Assembly: GCF_051380875.1 (NCBI RefSeq) | Contig: NZ_JBNYXW010000005.1 | Coordinates: forward strand, 1-64,000 | Length of the DNA stretch: 64,000 bases | Direction: 5' to 3' | Source of the DNA: Janthinobacterium sp051380875 | Lineage (GTDB): Bacteria; Pseudomonadota; Gammaproteobacteria; Burkholderiales; Burkholderiaceae_D | In this document: piece after piece, positions 28,332-37,593 of the stretch | Layout of the letters: every line of letters starts with the position of its first letter | How positions within the stretch are numbered: position 1 is the first letter of the stretch | Position numbers and translations under genes: made by a program | Notes under the pieces: generated by a model | What the model was told of the DNA's origin: nothing | Databases searched by the model: none | What the model saw: the letters and a program-made list of their open reading frames with translations, nothing else

Positions 28332-29903
28332 ATGACTATGACACAGCATGCTAAAAGTTGGACCCTGAAGCCGGGCGCGATGACCCTGGCCGACCTGCGC
28401 TCTGTATGGGCCGCGCCCGTCAAGCTGATACTCGCGGCCGAAGCGTATCGCGTCATCGAAGCGTCGGCCGCTGCCGTGCAAGCCATCGTTGCCAAGGGCG
28501 ATGCGGCCTACGGCATCAACACGGGCTTCGGTTTGCTCGCCAAGACGCGCATCCCCGATGAAAAACTCGAGCAATTGCAGCGCAACCTGATTTTGTCGCA
28601 CTCCGTCGGCACGGGCGAACTGCTGTCGGACGCCGTCGTGCGCCTGATCATGCTAATGAAAATCGGCAGCCTGGCGCGCGGTTTTTCCGGCGTGCGCCCG
28701 CTGATCGTCGACACTCTCATCGCGCTGTACAACGCGGGCATCATGCCGGCCATTCCTGCCAAGGGTTCGGTGGGCGCCTCGGGCGACCTGGCGCCGCTGT
28801 CGCACATGACGCTGGCCATGCTGGGCGTGGGCGACGTGCGCGTCAACGGTGAATTGATGGCGGCACCGGACGCACTGGCGCAGGCGGGCATTGCGCCCGT
28901 GGTGCTGGCAGCGAAGGAAGGGCTGGCGCTGATCAACGGCACGCAGGTGTCGAATGCGCTGACGCTGCATGGCTTGTTCATGGCCGAACGCCTGCTGGAA
29001 GCGGCTATGGTTACGGGCGCGCTGTCGCTGGACGCGGCCAAGGGCAGCGATGCTCCTTTCGATGCGCGCGTGCACGCCGTGCGCGGCCAGCCGGGGCAAA
29101 TACTGGCGGCGCAGATGTACCGCCAGCTGGTGGCGCACAGCGCGATTCGCGCCTCGCACCTGGAAGGCGACGAGCGCGTGCAAGACCCGTACAGCCTGCG
29201 CTGCCAGCCGCAAGTCATGGGCGCCTGCCTGGACTTGATCGGCAACGTGGGCCGCACTTTGCTGATCGAGGCCAATGCCGTCACGGATAACCCGCTGATT
29301 TTCCAGGATGGCCCCAACGGGCAGGCGGAAATCGTCTCGGGCGGGAACTTCCACGCCGAACCGGTCGCCTTTGCCGCCGACACGCTGGCGCTGGCGATTG
29401 CCGAAATCGGCGCGCTGGCCGAGCGCCGCATCGCGTTGCTGATCGATGCGACCCTGTCCGGCCTGCCGCCCTTCCTGGTGCGCGATCCGGGCGTCAATTC
29501 CGGCTTCATGATTGCCCACGTGACGGCCGCCGCGCTGGCGTCGGAAAACAAGTCGCTGGCGCATCCGGCCAGCGTCGACAGCCTGCCCACCTCGGCCAAC
29601 CAGGAAGACCATGTGAGCATGGCCACGTTTGCCGGGCGCCGCCTGGACGACATGGCGCACAACACGGCCGTCATCGTCGGCATCGAGCTGCTTGCCGCCG
29701 CGCAGGGCATCGATTTCCACCGCCCCCTGAAAACCTCGCCGCACCTGGAACATGTACACCAGCAGCTGCGCCAGAAAGTGCCGTTCTTCGACGCCGACCG
29801 TTTCTTTGCACCGGATATCGAAGCGGCCAAGCAGATGGTCTTGCGCGGCGAGTTGAGCACCACGTGCAAGAATTTGTTTGCCCCGCTGTACGCCCAGAGA
29901 TGA
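28332..29903 (+). CDS. hutH: Histidine ammonia-lyase
   Basis: 523 residues. Deaminates histidine to urocanate, the first step of the pathway. The Ala-Ser-Gly triad that cyclises to the MIO cofactor is at about 149-151 in KGSVGASGDLAPLSHM. The conserved YGINTGFGLLA, NGTQVSNALTLHG, QDPYSLRCQPQVMGA and TSANQEDHVSMA blocks are all there. The start at 28332 is followed by a second ATG two codons on; either could be used. It lies second in the operon after hutU. Confidence 0.97.
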   Translation: MTMTQHAKSWTLKPGAMTLADLRSVWAAPVKLILAAEAYRVIEASAAAVQAIVAKGDAAYGINTGFGLLAKTRIPDEKLEQLQRNLILSHSVGTGELLSDAVVRLIMLMKIGSLARGFSGVRPLIVDTLIALYNAGIMPAIPAKGSVGASGDLAPLSHMTLAMLGVGDVRVNGELMAAPDALAQAGIAPVVLAAKEGLALINGTQVSNALTLHGLFMAERLLEAAMVTGALSLDAAKGSDAPFDARVHAVRGQPGQILAAQMYRQLVAHSAIRASHLEGDERVQDPYSLRCQPQVMGACLDLIGNVGRTLLIEANAVTDNPLIFQDGPNGQAEIVSGGNFHAEPVAFAADTLALAIAEIGALAERRIALLIDATLSGLPPFLVRDPGVNSGFMIAHVTAAALASENKSLAHPASVDSLPTSANQEDHVSMATFAGRRLDDMAHNTAVIVGIELLAAAQGIDFHRPLKTSPHLEHVHQQLRQKVPFFDADRFFAPDIEAAKQMVLRGELSTTCKNLFAPLYAQR

Positions 29904-29953
29904 ACTGACGCCCGGCCGGCCATGCGGCAGCAGCCGGGCGCAAGGAGACAAGC

Positions 29954-30742
29954 ATGGATTTCCGCTTCAACGAAGGCAGCATTGCGCTACTGGTGTCGAT
30001 GCCCCACGTGGGCACCGACATTCCCGACGATATTGCCGCGCGCATGACGCCACAGGCGCTGCAAAAGGCCGACACGGACTGGCATCTGCGCGAGCTGTAT
30101 GGTTTTTTGCACGAGATGGATGCCTCGGTGCTGTCGGCGCGCTGGTCGCGCTACACCATCGACTTGAACCGCCCGCAGGAAGACACGAATCTGTATCCGG
30201 GGCAGGACACCACCGGCTTGCTGCCCAGCGATACCTTTCACCGCGAACCGCTGTATTTGCCTGGCCGCGAACCCGATGCGCAAGATGTGCAGCAGCGGCT
30301 GCAGCGCTACTGGGCGCCGTACCACCGGCAGTTACGCGCGGAACTGGACCGCCTGCTGCGCGTGCACGGCGCCGTGGTGCTGTGGGACGCCCATTCCATC
30401 GCCTCGCACGTGCCGCGTTTTTTCGACGGCAAGCTGCCCGACCTGAATTTCGGCACGGCCGATGGCGCCAGCTGCGATGCGGGCCTGACGTCCGCCGTGG
30501 TCGATATCGCGCGGGCGCAGGAACAATTTACCGTGGCGCTGAATGGCCGCTTCAAGGGCGGGCATATCACGCGCCATTACGGCCAGCCGGACAGCCGCGT
30601 GCATGCGATCCAGCTTGAAATGTGTCAATGCCTGTACATGAATGAAGCGGCGCCATTCGGCTACCGGCCCGACCTGGCAGCGCAAGTGCAGCCGCTGCTG
30701 CGCCAGATGATGGCAGCGGCCGTGGCGTGGGTGCAGCGTTGA
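29954..30742 (+). CDS. hutG: N-formylglutamate deformylase
   Basis: 262 residues from ATG at 29954, with CAAGGAGA upstream. It hydrolyses N-formylglutamate to glutamate and formate, the last step of the HutF/HutG branch. The typical opening ALLVSMPHVGTDIPDDIA, the DLNRPQEDTNLYPGQDT block, LWDAHSIASHVPRFFDG with metal-binding D and H residues, and FKGGHITRHYGQP identify the FGase family rather than the arginase-like HutG. It overlaps the next gene. Confidence 0.93.
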   Translation: MDFRFNEGSIALLVSMPHVGTDIPDDIAARMTPQALQKADTDWHLRELYGFLHEMDASVLSARWSRYTIDLNRPQEDTNLYPGQDTTGLLPSDTFHREPLYLPGREPDAQDVQQRLQRYWAPYHRQLRAELDRLLRVHGAVVLWDAHSIASHVPRFFDGKLPDLNFGTADGASCDAGLTSAVVDIARAQEQFTVALNGRFKGGHITRHYGQPDSRVHAIQLEMCQCLYMNEAAPFGYRPDLAAQVQPLLRQMMAAAVAWVQR

Positions 30743-32121
30743 GTTCCCCATCCAGGCTGTTTGCGCGCCACGCGTTGCTGCCGCAGGGCTGGCGCCGCGA
30801 CGTGCTGCTGGAATGGGATGCTGCCGGCGATTTGATGCAGCTCAAGGAGGGCGCCGCGCCACCGGCTGGCGTGGAAGTGGCTCAATATGTCTTGCCCGGC
30901 ATGGTCAACCTGCATTCGCATGCCTTCCAGCGGGCGCTGGGCGGCATGACGGAAAAGGCGGGCGATGACATTCATCATGCGCCGGACAGCTTCTGGACCT
31001 GGCGCGAGCTGATGTACCGCTTCGCGCGCCAGATCACGCCCGGGCAGATGGAGGCCATCGCCGCGCAGCTGTTTGCCGAATGCCTGCGCCACGGCTATAC
31101 GGCTGTCTGCGAATTTCACTATATCTTGCGCGATGCGGCTGGCGCCCTGTATGCGCGTCCGGCGCAGACGGCCGAACGGGTGTTGCAGGCGGCGCGCATC
31201 AGCGGCATCGGCATGACCATGCTGCCCGTGCTGTACAGCCATGCCGGCTTCGGCGAACAGCCCTTGAAAGCGGAGCAAGCGCGCTTTCGCTCGGATGCGA
31301 ACGACGTCTTGCGCATCATCGAGGCGCTGGCACCGTTGCGCGGCGGGCAGGTGGAAGTGGGCTTTGCACCGCATTCGCTGCGCGCCGCCAGCGTGACGCA
31401 GATCAGGCAGGTGCTCGACGCGCTGCCTGCCGGGCGCCCCGTGCACATCCATATCGCCGAGCAGCAGGGCGAGGTGCGCCAGTGCCTTGATGTCAGCGGC
31501 CGGCGCCCGGTGCAGTATCTGTATGAGCAGCTTGACGTCGATGCGCGCTGGTGCCTGGTGCACGCCACGCATGTGCAGCCCGGCGAAGTGGCGCAGATGG
31601 CCGCCAGCGGCGTCGTGGCGGGCCTGTGCCCGACGACGGAAGCGAACCTGGGCGACGGTCTGTTCCCGCTGGCCGAATTCATCGCCGCAGGTGGGCGTTT
31701 CGGCATTGGCAGCGACAGCCATGTGTCGCAGTCGCCCGTCGAGGAATTGCGCTGGCTGGAATACGGCCAGCGTTTGCAGCGCCAGCAGCGCAATGTCGCC
31801 GTCACGCCGGCCGAGCGCCATGTGGGCGACTGCCTGTGGCAATCAGCCTTGCAGGGCGGCGCGCAGGCGGCCGGGCGCAAGCTGGGTGCCCTGGCGCCCG
31901 GTTGCCGCGCCGACCTGCTGGTGCTCGACGACGCGCACGTGAACCTGTGCGGCGTGGCCATCGAGGACGTGCTGGGCAGTGTTCTGTTCTGCGGCAACGA
32001 TAACCTGGTGCGCGACGTGCTGTGCGGCGGCCAGTGGCAGGTGCGCGGCGGGCGCCATGTGGCGCAGGATGCCATCGCGGCCGCCTACAAGCGCACGCTG
32101 GCGCAACTGAGGGCGCTCTGA
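30727..32121 (+). CDS. hutF: Formimidoylglutamate deiminase
   Basis: 464 residues if the GTG at 30727 is used; a TTG at 30739 overlapping the hutG stop is an equally plausible start, since family members begin close to ARHALLPQGW. It deiminates N-formimino-glutamate to N-formylglutamate and ammonia. Amidohydrolase metal ligands are seen in MVNLHSHAFQRALGGM, EFHYI, VGFAPHSLRA, HIHIAEQQ and FGIGSDSHVSQSP. Overlap with hutG at the front and with hutD at the back (TGATG) points to translational coupling. Confidence 0.93.
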   Translation: MGAALSSPSRLFARHALLPQGWRRDVLLEWDAAGDLMQLKEGAAPPAGVEVAQYVLPGMVNLHSHAFQRALGGMTEKAGDDIHHAPDSFWTWRELMYRFARQITPGQMEAIAAQLFAECLRHGYTAVCEFHYILRDAAGALYARPAQTAERVLQAARISGIGMTMLPVLYSHAGFGEQPLKAEQARFRSDANDVLRIIEALAPLRGGQVEVGFAPHSLRAASVTQIRQVLDALPAGRPVHIHIAEQQGEVRQCLDVSGRRPVQYLYEQLDVDARWCLVHATHVQPGEVAQMAASGVVAGLCPTTEANLGDGLFPLAEFIAAGGRFGIGSDSHVSQSPVEELRWLEYGQRLQRQQRNVAVTPAERHVGDCLWQSALQGGAQAAGRKLGALAPGCRADLLVLDDAHVNLCGVAIEDVLGSVLFCGNDNLVRDVLCGGQWQVRGGRHVAQDAIAAAYKRTLAQLRAL

Positions 32122-32708
32122 TGGCCACCTTCATTGCCCACGCATGCCTGCGCGCCGCGCCGTGGAAAAATGGCGGCGGCAGCACCACGGAAATCGCCAT
32201 TTCGCCGCCAGGCGCCGGCTTTGATGATTTCGACTGGCGCATCAGCCTGGCGATGATTACCGCCGACGGGCCGTTTTCCAGCTTTCCCGGCATCGACCGC
32301 AGCCTGATGCTGGTCGATGGCGACAGCATGCGGCTGACGCTCGATGGCGCGCGCAAGGTGGTCTTGAGCGCGGCGCAACCCACGCTGTGGTTTCCCGGCG
32401 AGGCGGCAGTGTCGGCGCAGGTGAAGGGCGTGACGACGGATTTCAATGTCATGACGCGGCGCGACCGCTGCCGCCACCAGCTGGAAAAAATCACGGCGCC
32501 GGGCCGGCTGCTGCGGCGCAGCGGGGCCACCTTGCTGTTTGTCGCCGGCGACGGTCCCGTGCTGGCGCGCGGTGGCGAGCAGCAGTTTGCGCTGGCCCGC
32601 TACGACGCACTGCTGCTGGAGGCCGATGATGCGCCGGAATGGCGGCTCGAAGCCTTGCACGGGTTTGTAACAATCCCGGCCGTGCTCTGCGTCGACCTGT
32701 TCATCTAG
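32121..32708 (+). CDS. hutD: HutD family protein
   Basis: 195 residues; its ATG at 32121 overlaps the hutF stop as TGATG. The hallmark APWKNGGGSTTEIA opens a cupin-like beta fold, followed by FDWRISLAMITADGPFSSFPGIDRSLMLVDG and PTLWFPGEAAVSA, as in HutD of Pseudomonas. HutD is thought to bind an intermediate such as formylglutamate and limit pathway flux; it is not an enzyme of known reaction. Position inside the hut operon supports the call. Confidence 0.92.
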   Translation: MATFIAHACLRAAPWKNGGGSTTEIAISPPGAGFDDFDWRISLAMITADGPFSSFPGIDRSLMLVDGDSMRLTLDGARKVVLSAAQPTLWFPGEAAVSAQVKGVTTDFNVMTRRDRCRHQLEKITAPGRLLRRSGATLLFVAGDGPVLARGGEQQFALARYDALLLEADDAPEWRLEALHGFVTIPAVLCVDLFI

Positions 32709-32719
32709 GAGAAAAAACC

Positions 32720-33946
32720 ATGCAAGACTGGGATCTGGTCATCCACAACGTCCACCTGGCAACCATGGAGCACGGTTATGGCGAGCTGCTCGACGCGGCC
32801 ATCGCCGTCAAGCATGGGCGCATCGCCTGGTTTGGCCCCGGCGACGAGCTGCCGGCCAGCGCCGCGCCCCTGATCGACGGCCAGGGCTGCTGGTTGACGC
32901 CCGGCCTGATCGACTGCCACACGCACATCGTCCACGCGGGCAACCGCAGCGATGAATTCGAGGCACGCCTGAATGGCGCCAGCTATGCAGACATCAGCCG
33001 CGCCGGTGGCGGCATCATGTCCACCGTGCGCGCCACGCGCGCGGCCAGCGATGAGCAATTGCTGCAGGAAAGCCTGCCCCGCGTGCTGGCGCTGCTGGCC
33101 GAAGGCGTGACCACCATCGAGATCAAGTCCGGCTACGGCCTTGACGCGATGAGTGAGGCGAAGATGCTGCGCGTGGCGCGCCATATCGGCAAAATCCTGC
33201 CCGTCTCCGTGCGCACCACGTTTCTGGGCGCGCACGCGCTGCCGCCCGAATATGCGGGCCAGGCCGACGCCTTTATCGACCTGCTGTGCAGCCAGATGCT
33301 GCCGCTGCTGGCCTCTGAAGGTCTGGTCGACGCCGTCGACGCGTTTTGCGAGCGCATCGGCTTTACGCCAGCGCAAACGCAGCGCGTGTTCGAGGCGGCG
33401 CGCGCCTTGCATTTGCCCGTCAAGCTGCATGCGGAGCAGTTGTCCGACCTGGGCGGCGCGGCGCTGGTGGCCGGCTACGATGGCTTGTCGGCCGATCACC
33501 TGGAATTCCTGTCCGAGGCGGGCATCGCCGCCATGGCAGAGCACGGCACGGTGGCCGTGCTGCTGCCGGGCGCGTATTACTTTTTGCGCGAGACGCAGCC
33601 GCCGCCCGTGGCGGCCCTGCGCGCGGCCGGCGTGCCGATGGCGGTCTCCACTGATTGCAACCCGGGCACCTCGCCCATGACGTCCTTGCTGCTGGCGATG
33701 AACATGGCGTGCACCCTGTGGCGCCTCACGCCGCAGGAAGCGCTGGCCGGCTGCACGCTCCACGCGGCGCGCGCGCTGGGCTTGCAGCACGAAACGGGCA
33801 GCCTGGCGGTGGGAAAATGCGCCGATTTCGCCCTGTGGCGCATCGCGCGCCCTGCCGACCTGTCGTATGCGCTGGGCCTGAACCCGTGCGCGGGCGTGGT
33901 GCATGGCGGTATCTGGCGCCCACCGGTGGTAAGCTTGGCGGATTGA
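32720..33946 (+). CDS. hutI: Imidazolonepropionase
   Basis: 408 residues from ATG at 32720 with TAGGAGAAAA upstream; a longer frame from 32639 would overlap hutD. It opens the imidazolone ring to give N-formimino-glutamate. Metal ligands and substrate residues are in GLIDCHTHIVHAGNRSDEF, EIKSGYGLDAMSE, TTFLGAHALPPEY, KLHAEQLSDLGGA, SADHLEFL and STDCNPGTSPM. Last enzyme gene of the operon in this order (U-H-G-F-D-I), so the full path from histidine to glutamate is encoded. Confidence 0.96.
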   Translation: MQDWDLVIHNVHLATMEHGYGELLDAAIAVKHGRIAWFGPGDELPASAAPLIDGQGCWLTPGLIDCHTHIVHAGNRSDEFEARLNGASYADISRAGGGIMSTVRATRAASDEQLLQESLPRVLALLAEGVTTIEIKSGYGLDAMSEAKMLRVARHIGKILPVSVRTTFLGAHALPPEYAGQADAFIDLLCSQMLPLLASEGLVDAVDAFCERIGFTPAQTQRVFEAARALHLPVKLHAEQLSDLGGAALVAGYDGLSADHLEFLSEAGIAAMAEHGTVAVLLPGAYYFLRETQPPPVAALRAAGVPMAVSTDCNPGTSPMTSLLLAMNMACTLWRLTPQEALAGCTLHAARALGLQHETGSLAVGKCADFALWRIARPADLSYALGLNPCAGVVHGGIWRPPVVSLAD

Positions 33947-33966
33947 TCATTCGTCCGGAGCGCCGC

Positions 33967-35469
33967 GTGCGTCTTGCTTATTGGCTGGCCTTGTTCTTTT
34001 TCAGCGCCGCATCGTCCGCGCATGCCGCCGATGCGGGCACCCTGAAAGTCGGCTCGAAGCGGTTTACGGAATCCTACATCCTCGGCGAAATCATCAAACA
34101 GAGCGCCGCGCCGCACGTCAAGGCTGAACACCGCCAGGGCTTGGGCAACACGGCCATCGTGCTCGCTGCGCTGCAGGCGGGCAGCATCGACGTGTATGCC
34201 GAATACATGGGCACCATCGCCAGCGAAATCCTCAAGCACGATAGCCCCATTGATCTGGAACAGATGCGGCGCGAGCTGGCGGTGCTGGGCCTGGGCGTGG
34301 CCGTGCCGCTGGGTTTCAATAATACCTATGCGCTGGCCATGCGCGGCGACGCGGCAGCAGTGACGCAACTGGGCCAGCTGGCGCAGCATCCCGCCTTGAC
34401 ATTCGGCCTGTCGCATGAATTCATTGGCCGGGTCGATGGCTGGCCGGGGCTGGCCGCCCGCTATGGCTTGCCGCAGCGCCCGCGCGGACTCGATCATGGC
34501 ATCGCCTATGAAGCGCTGGCGCAGCGCCAGGTGGACGTGATCGATATCTATTCGACGGACGCGAAGATACGCCAGTATGGCTTGCGCGTGCTGGCCGACA
34601 CGCTGCAGTATTTTCCCCGTTACGACGCCATGCTGCTGTACCGGCTCGATCTGCCATCGCGCTTTCCCGCCGCCTGGCAAGCCGTGCAGGCGCTGCAGGG
34701 GCGCATCAGCGAGAGCGACATGATCGCCATGAATGCGGCCGTGGAAATCGAGGGCAGGAGCTTTGCCGGCGTGGCGCAGCAGTGGCTGGCATCGGGCGGT
34801 ACGGCAGGCAAGCCGGCCACCGGCAGTGCTGACACTGCGCGCAACAGCCTGTTGGGAAAAATCATCGGCGACGATTTATGGACCCTGACGCGCCAGCATG
34901 TGACCCTGGTCTTGCTGTCGGTGGCGCTGGCCTGCCTGGTCGGCATTCCGCTGGGCGTGCTGGCGGCGTTTTCGGCGCCGCTGCGGCAAACGGTGCTGGC
35001 GTTCGTCGGCGTGCTGCAGACGGTGCCGTCGCTGGCTTTGCTGGCGATCTTGATACCCGTACTGGGCATGATCGGCACCGTGCCGGCGCTGGTGGCGCTA
35101 TTCGTCTATGCGTTGCTGCCCATCGTGCGCAATACCTGCACGGGCATCCTGCAAGTGCCGGCCGGGCTGCGCATGGCGGCGCTGGCGCTGGGCTTGAGCC
35201 GGCGCGACCGCTTGCTGTCGGTGGACTTGCCGCTGGCCTTGCCCGTGATGCTGGCGGGCATCAAAACGGCGGCCGTGATGAGCGTAGGGACGGCCACCAT
35301 CGCCGCCTTCATCGGCGCGGGCGGCTATGGCGAACGCATCACCATCGGCCTGGCGCTGAATGACAACGACATGCTGCTGGCCGGCGCGATCCCCGCAGCC
35401 GTGCTGGCCCTGCTGACGCAGGGCTTGTTCGAGCTGGTGGAGCGCTGGGCCGTCGCCGGCCAGCGCTGA
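33967..35469 (+). CDS. Osmoprotectant/betaine-type ABC transporter, fused binding protein and permease
   Basis: 500 residues from a GTG at 33967 with GGAG six bases upstream. A signal peptide (LAYWLALFFFSAASSAHA) leads to a QAT-type substrate-binding domain (about 25-280: LKVGSKRFTESYILGEII, HRQGLGNTAIVLAAL, IDVYAEYMGTIASEIL). The permease part (about 300-490) has several helices and the EAA-type loop RMAALALGLSRRDRLLSVDLP that contacts the ATPase. Relatives carry choline, glycine betaine or proline betaine. The ATP-binding subunit is not adjacent on either side. It starts about 20 bases after hutI, so it may be co-transcribed with hut genes; a role in uptake of a histidine-like compound is possible but unproven. 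Confidence 0.85.
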   Translation: MRLAYWLALFFFSAASSAHAADAGTLKVGSKRFTESYILGEIIKQSAAPHVKAEHRQGLGNTAIVLAALQAGSIDVYAEYMGTIASEILKHDSPIDLEQMRRELAVLGLGVAVPLGFNNTYALAMRGDAAAVTQLGQLAQHPALTFGLSHEFIGRVDGWPGLAARYGLPQRPRGLDHGIAYEALAQRQVDVIDIYSTDAKIRQYGLRVLADTLQYFPRYDAMLLYRLDLPSRFPAAWQAVQALQGRISESDMIAMNAAVEIEGRSFAGVAQQWLASGGTAGKPATGSADTARNSLLGKIIGDDLWTLTRQHVTLVLLSVALACLVGIPLGVLAAFSAPLRQTVLAFVGVLQTVPSLALLAILIPVLGMIGTVPALVALFVYALLPIVRNTCTGILQVPAGLRMAALALGLSRRDRLLSVDLPLALPVMLAGIKTAAVMSVGTATIAAFIGAGGYGERITIGLALNDNDMLLAGAIPAAVLALLTQGLFELVERWAVAGQR

Positions 35470-35479
35470 ACGCGTCGCC

Positions 35480-35659
35480 TTACAGTGAATGCAGTTTCGA
35501 GCGCACCGAGACGACCTCCTGGTGCAGGATGCGTTCGGCCTGGAAGTCGTTCTCGCGCTGTTCGGCGATGGCTTGCAAGTCGCGCGTGTAGCGTTCCAGG
35601 CGGGAACGCAGGTAGGCGCGGTACAGTTTCATGACGAGCGGTTTGGCAGAGACATTCAT
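35480..35659 (-). CDS. Small coiled, basic protein of unknown function
   Basis: 59 residues from ATG at 35659, preceded by CTGGAGCC; a longer frame to 35722 has no such site. The sequence is helical and highly charged (SRLERYTRDLQAIAEQREND, then FQAERILHQE), with no signal peptide or membrane segment. Unrecognised. It is convergent with the ABC transporter gene, only 10 bases from its stop. Confidence 0.5.
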   Translation of the reverse strand: MNVSAKPLVMKLYRAYLRSRLERYTRDLQAIAEQRENDFQAERILHQEVVSVRSKLHSL

Positions 35660-36142
35660 GATGTGGCTCCAGTGCGTAGCGATTCGTTCATTTTTTGTGA
35701 GCGCAATGCTGCTTCGGCTCAAGTTGCCACACTGAATCTTCCCTGCAAGTATGAGATGACTGCGTTCAGTCAGTTAAGCGCACACCCTCATCCCCAAGGA
35801 AATTATCGCATGGTCATTTTTGCCATGATTGCTGGCTGCATCGCTTGCCTGACAGTGTACCAAATCCATAGAAAATCGCATGGGGTAGTGGTGTTTCAAC
35901 AACACATAGTCTTGCATGGCAGATTGATTGAACCATGGAAATAAACTGCCGCCAATAATGGACATTTGCGTGGCAGATTTAAGGCAAATGTAAGGCCCGG
36001 TAAGCAAATGTAAAGGTCATCGTGGTGACAAGTCGTAGCGTTTATATTGATAACCGTTGATTGCATTCTCCCCCTCCCACTTGACAATGGGTTCACCCCG
36101 CGGTGCCGCTAGCCCGCGGGGATTTTTTTTTGTGCTAGCGAT
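35660..36142. other. Long intergenic region with an orphan terminator
   Basis: About 480 bases, noticeably more AT-rich than the flanks. Short frames exist on both strands but none has a recognisable motif. Two direct copies of GCAAATGTAA lie near 35984 and 36005. At its right end is a strong plus-strand terminator with no plus-strand gene before it (see separate entry). Confidence 0.5.
36096..36130 (+). terminator. Strong rho-independent terminator without an assigned gene
   Basis: CCCCGCGG (36096-36103) pairs with CCGCGGGG (36114-36121) and is followed by a run of nine T on the plus strand. The minus strand has no U-tract, so it does not serve the minus-strand acetyltransferase at 36143. 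It could end a small RNA encoded in the preceding AT-rich region. Confidence 0.75.
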
Positions 36143-36652
36143 TTACACAGCCTTGGGCGTTCCCGCCGACAATTGCGTCAAGGCATCACCCGCCACGCGG
36201 CAGATGCGCCAGTCCGGCATCACGTCGGCGCCCATGCCCTTGTAGAAATTGATCGCGTTTTCATTCCAGTCCAGCACCGACCATTCGAAGCGGCCGCAAT
36301 CGCGTTCGATGGCCAGTTGCGCCAGCGCCACCAGCATCTGTTTGCCATAACCCTTGCCGCGCACCGACTGCTTGACGTAAAGGTCTTCCAGGTACAGGCC
36401 CTTGCGGCACAGGAAGGTGGAAAAATTGTGGAAGAACAGGGCGAAGGTCACCACCACGCCGTCTTCCTCGCCCACCAGCGCTTCGCAAACGGGTTGCTTG
36501 CCGAACAGGCTGTCGTGCAACATGGATACTTTGGCGATCATCATGTGTTCGAGTTTTTCAAACACGGCCAGTTCGTGGATCATGCCGAAGATGGCGGCCA
36601 CGTCGGCTTCCTGGGCGGGACGGATGGAGAGGGAAGGTGTGGAAGTGCTCAT
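36143..36652 (-). CDS. GNAT acetyltransferase, diamine/thialysine acetyltransferase-like
   Basis: 169 residues from ATG at 36652. The opening IRPAQEADVAAIFGMIHELA, then FEKLEHMM and the core LYLEDLYVKQSVRGKGYGKQ (acetyl-CoA loop R-G-K-G-Y-G) are the pattern of the spermidine/spermine and thialysine acetyltransferase group (SAT2-like). The tail WNENAINFYKGMGA is the usual motif B. Its ATG overlaps the stop of the upstream EamA transporter as ATGA, so the two are translationally coupled; an amine exporter/acetylase pair is a reasonable guess. Confidence 0.82.
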   Translation of the reverse strand: MSTSTPSLSIRPAQEADVAAIFGMIHELAVFEKLEHMMIAKVSMLHDSLFGKQPVCEALVGEEDGVVVTFALFFHNFSTFLCRKGLYLEDLYVKQSVRGKGYGKQMLVALAQLAIERDCGRFEWSVLDWNENAINFYKGMGADVMPDWRICRVAGDALTQLSAGTPKAV

Positions 36653-37593
36653 GTTGCCTTTGCGGATGAAATGGTGGAAATGGAAGAGGCTACTACTGTC
36701 TTGCGCGCGCCCGAGGTCAGTGCCCAGGCCACGCTGGACAGGCACAGGGCCATGCCGACCCATTCGATGGCGGCGGGCCGGTAGTGTTCGAACTGGACCG
36801 ACAGCAGCACGGAAATGACGGGCGTAACCACGCCGATATACACGGTCTTTTGCGTACCGATGCGGGCAATCAAGGTGAAATACGCGCTGAAGGCAATCAC
36901 CGAGCCGAAGATGGCCAGGTAGGCCAATGCCATCCAGTAACTGGGGCGCGTGGGCAGCTGCCACGACAGGCCCGTGGCGACGGCCCAGATAGCCACCATG
37001 AGCGTGCCCCACAGCATGGTCCAGGCCATGCTCAGCATCACGTTGCGGGAATGTTCGCGCACTTTCATGACGAGAGCGTTGCCCACGGTGCTGGAAACGG
37101 TGGCCACCAGCGCCAGCATGAATCCCAGCAGGAAATGGCCATTGCCACCGCCCACAATATCTTTCAGCGCCGCGCCGATGGATTGGTAAAACAGCAGCAC
37201 GATACCGCAGATGGCGACAAACGCCGCGCAGCAGGTGCTCCAGGTGATGGGCGTGCCAAAAGCGATGCGGTTGAGCAACGGCGTCCAGAACACCATCAGT
37301 GCAAACAGCACGCTGACCAGGGCCGACACCAGATATTGCTCGGAGCTGTAGGTACACACGTAGCTGAGGGAAAACGAAGCCAGGCCTTGCAGCAGCATCC
37401 ATTTTTGCGCGCGCCAGGGCAGGCGCAGGGTGTCGCCGCGCAAGGCGCACCAGGCAAACAGGGTGGCCGAAGCGAGACCGAAACGGTAGACCACGGAAAC
37501 GGCGGGGGCGACATCGCCCAGCTGCAAGGTGATGGCCCAGAAGGTGGAGCCCCAGATCAGGCAGGCAATGATGAACAGGAGAGGAGAGGACAT
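36649..37593 (-). CDS. EamA family drug/metabolite transporter
   Basis: 314 residues from ATG at 37593. Ten hydrophobic segments in two EamA repeats: LLFIIACLIWGSTFWAI opens the first, HFLLGFMLALVATVSSTVGN the second, with GSVIAFSAYFTLIARIG and TPVISVLLSVQF typical of the second half. Probably exports a small metabolite. Overlaps the following acetyltransferase by four bases (ATGA), implying one operon. Confidence 0.85.
   Translation of the reverse strand: MSSPLLFIIACLIWGSTFWAITLQLGDVAPAVSVVYRFGLASATLFAWCALRGDTLRLPWRAQKWMLLQGLASFSLSYVCTYSSEQYLVSALVSVLFALMVFWTPLLNRIAFGTPITWSTCCAAFVAICGIVLLFYQSIGAALKDIVGGGNGHFLLGFMLALVATVSSTVGNALVMKVREHSRNVMLSMAWTMLWGTLMVAIWAVATGLSWQLPTRPSYWMALAYLAIFGSVIAFSAYFTLIARIGTQKTVYIGVVTPVISVLLSVQFEHYRPAAIEWVGMALCLSSVAWALTSGARKTVVASSISTISSAKAT

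Noticed and set aside
33655..33966. N-terminal extension of the betaine-type transporter
   Set aside because: This part overlaps hutI. A GTG with a ribosome site and a signal peptide begins at 33967.
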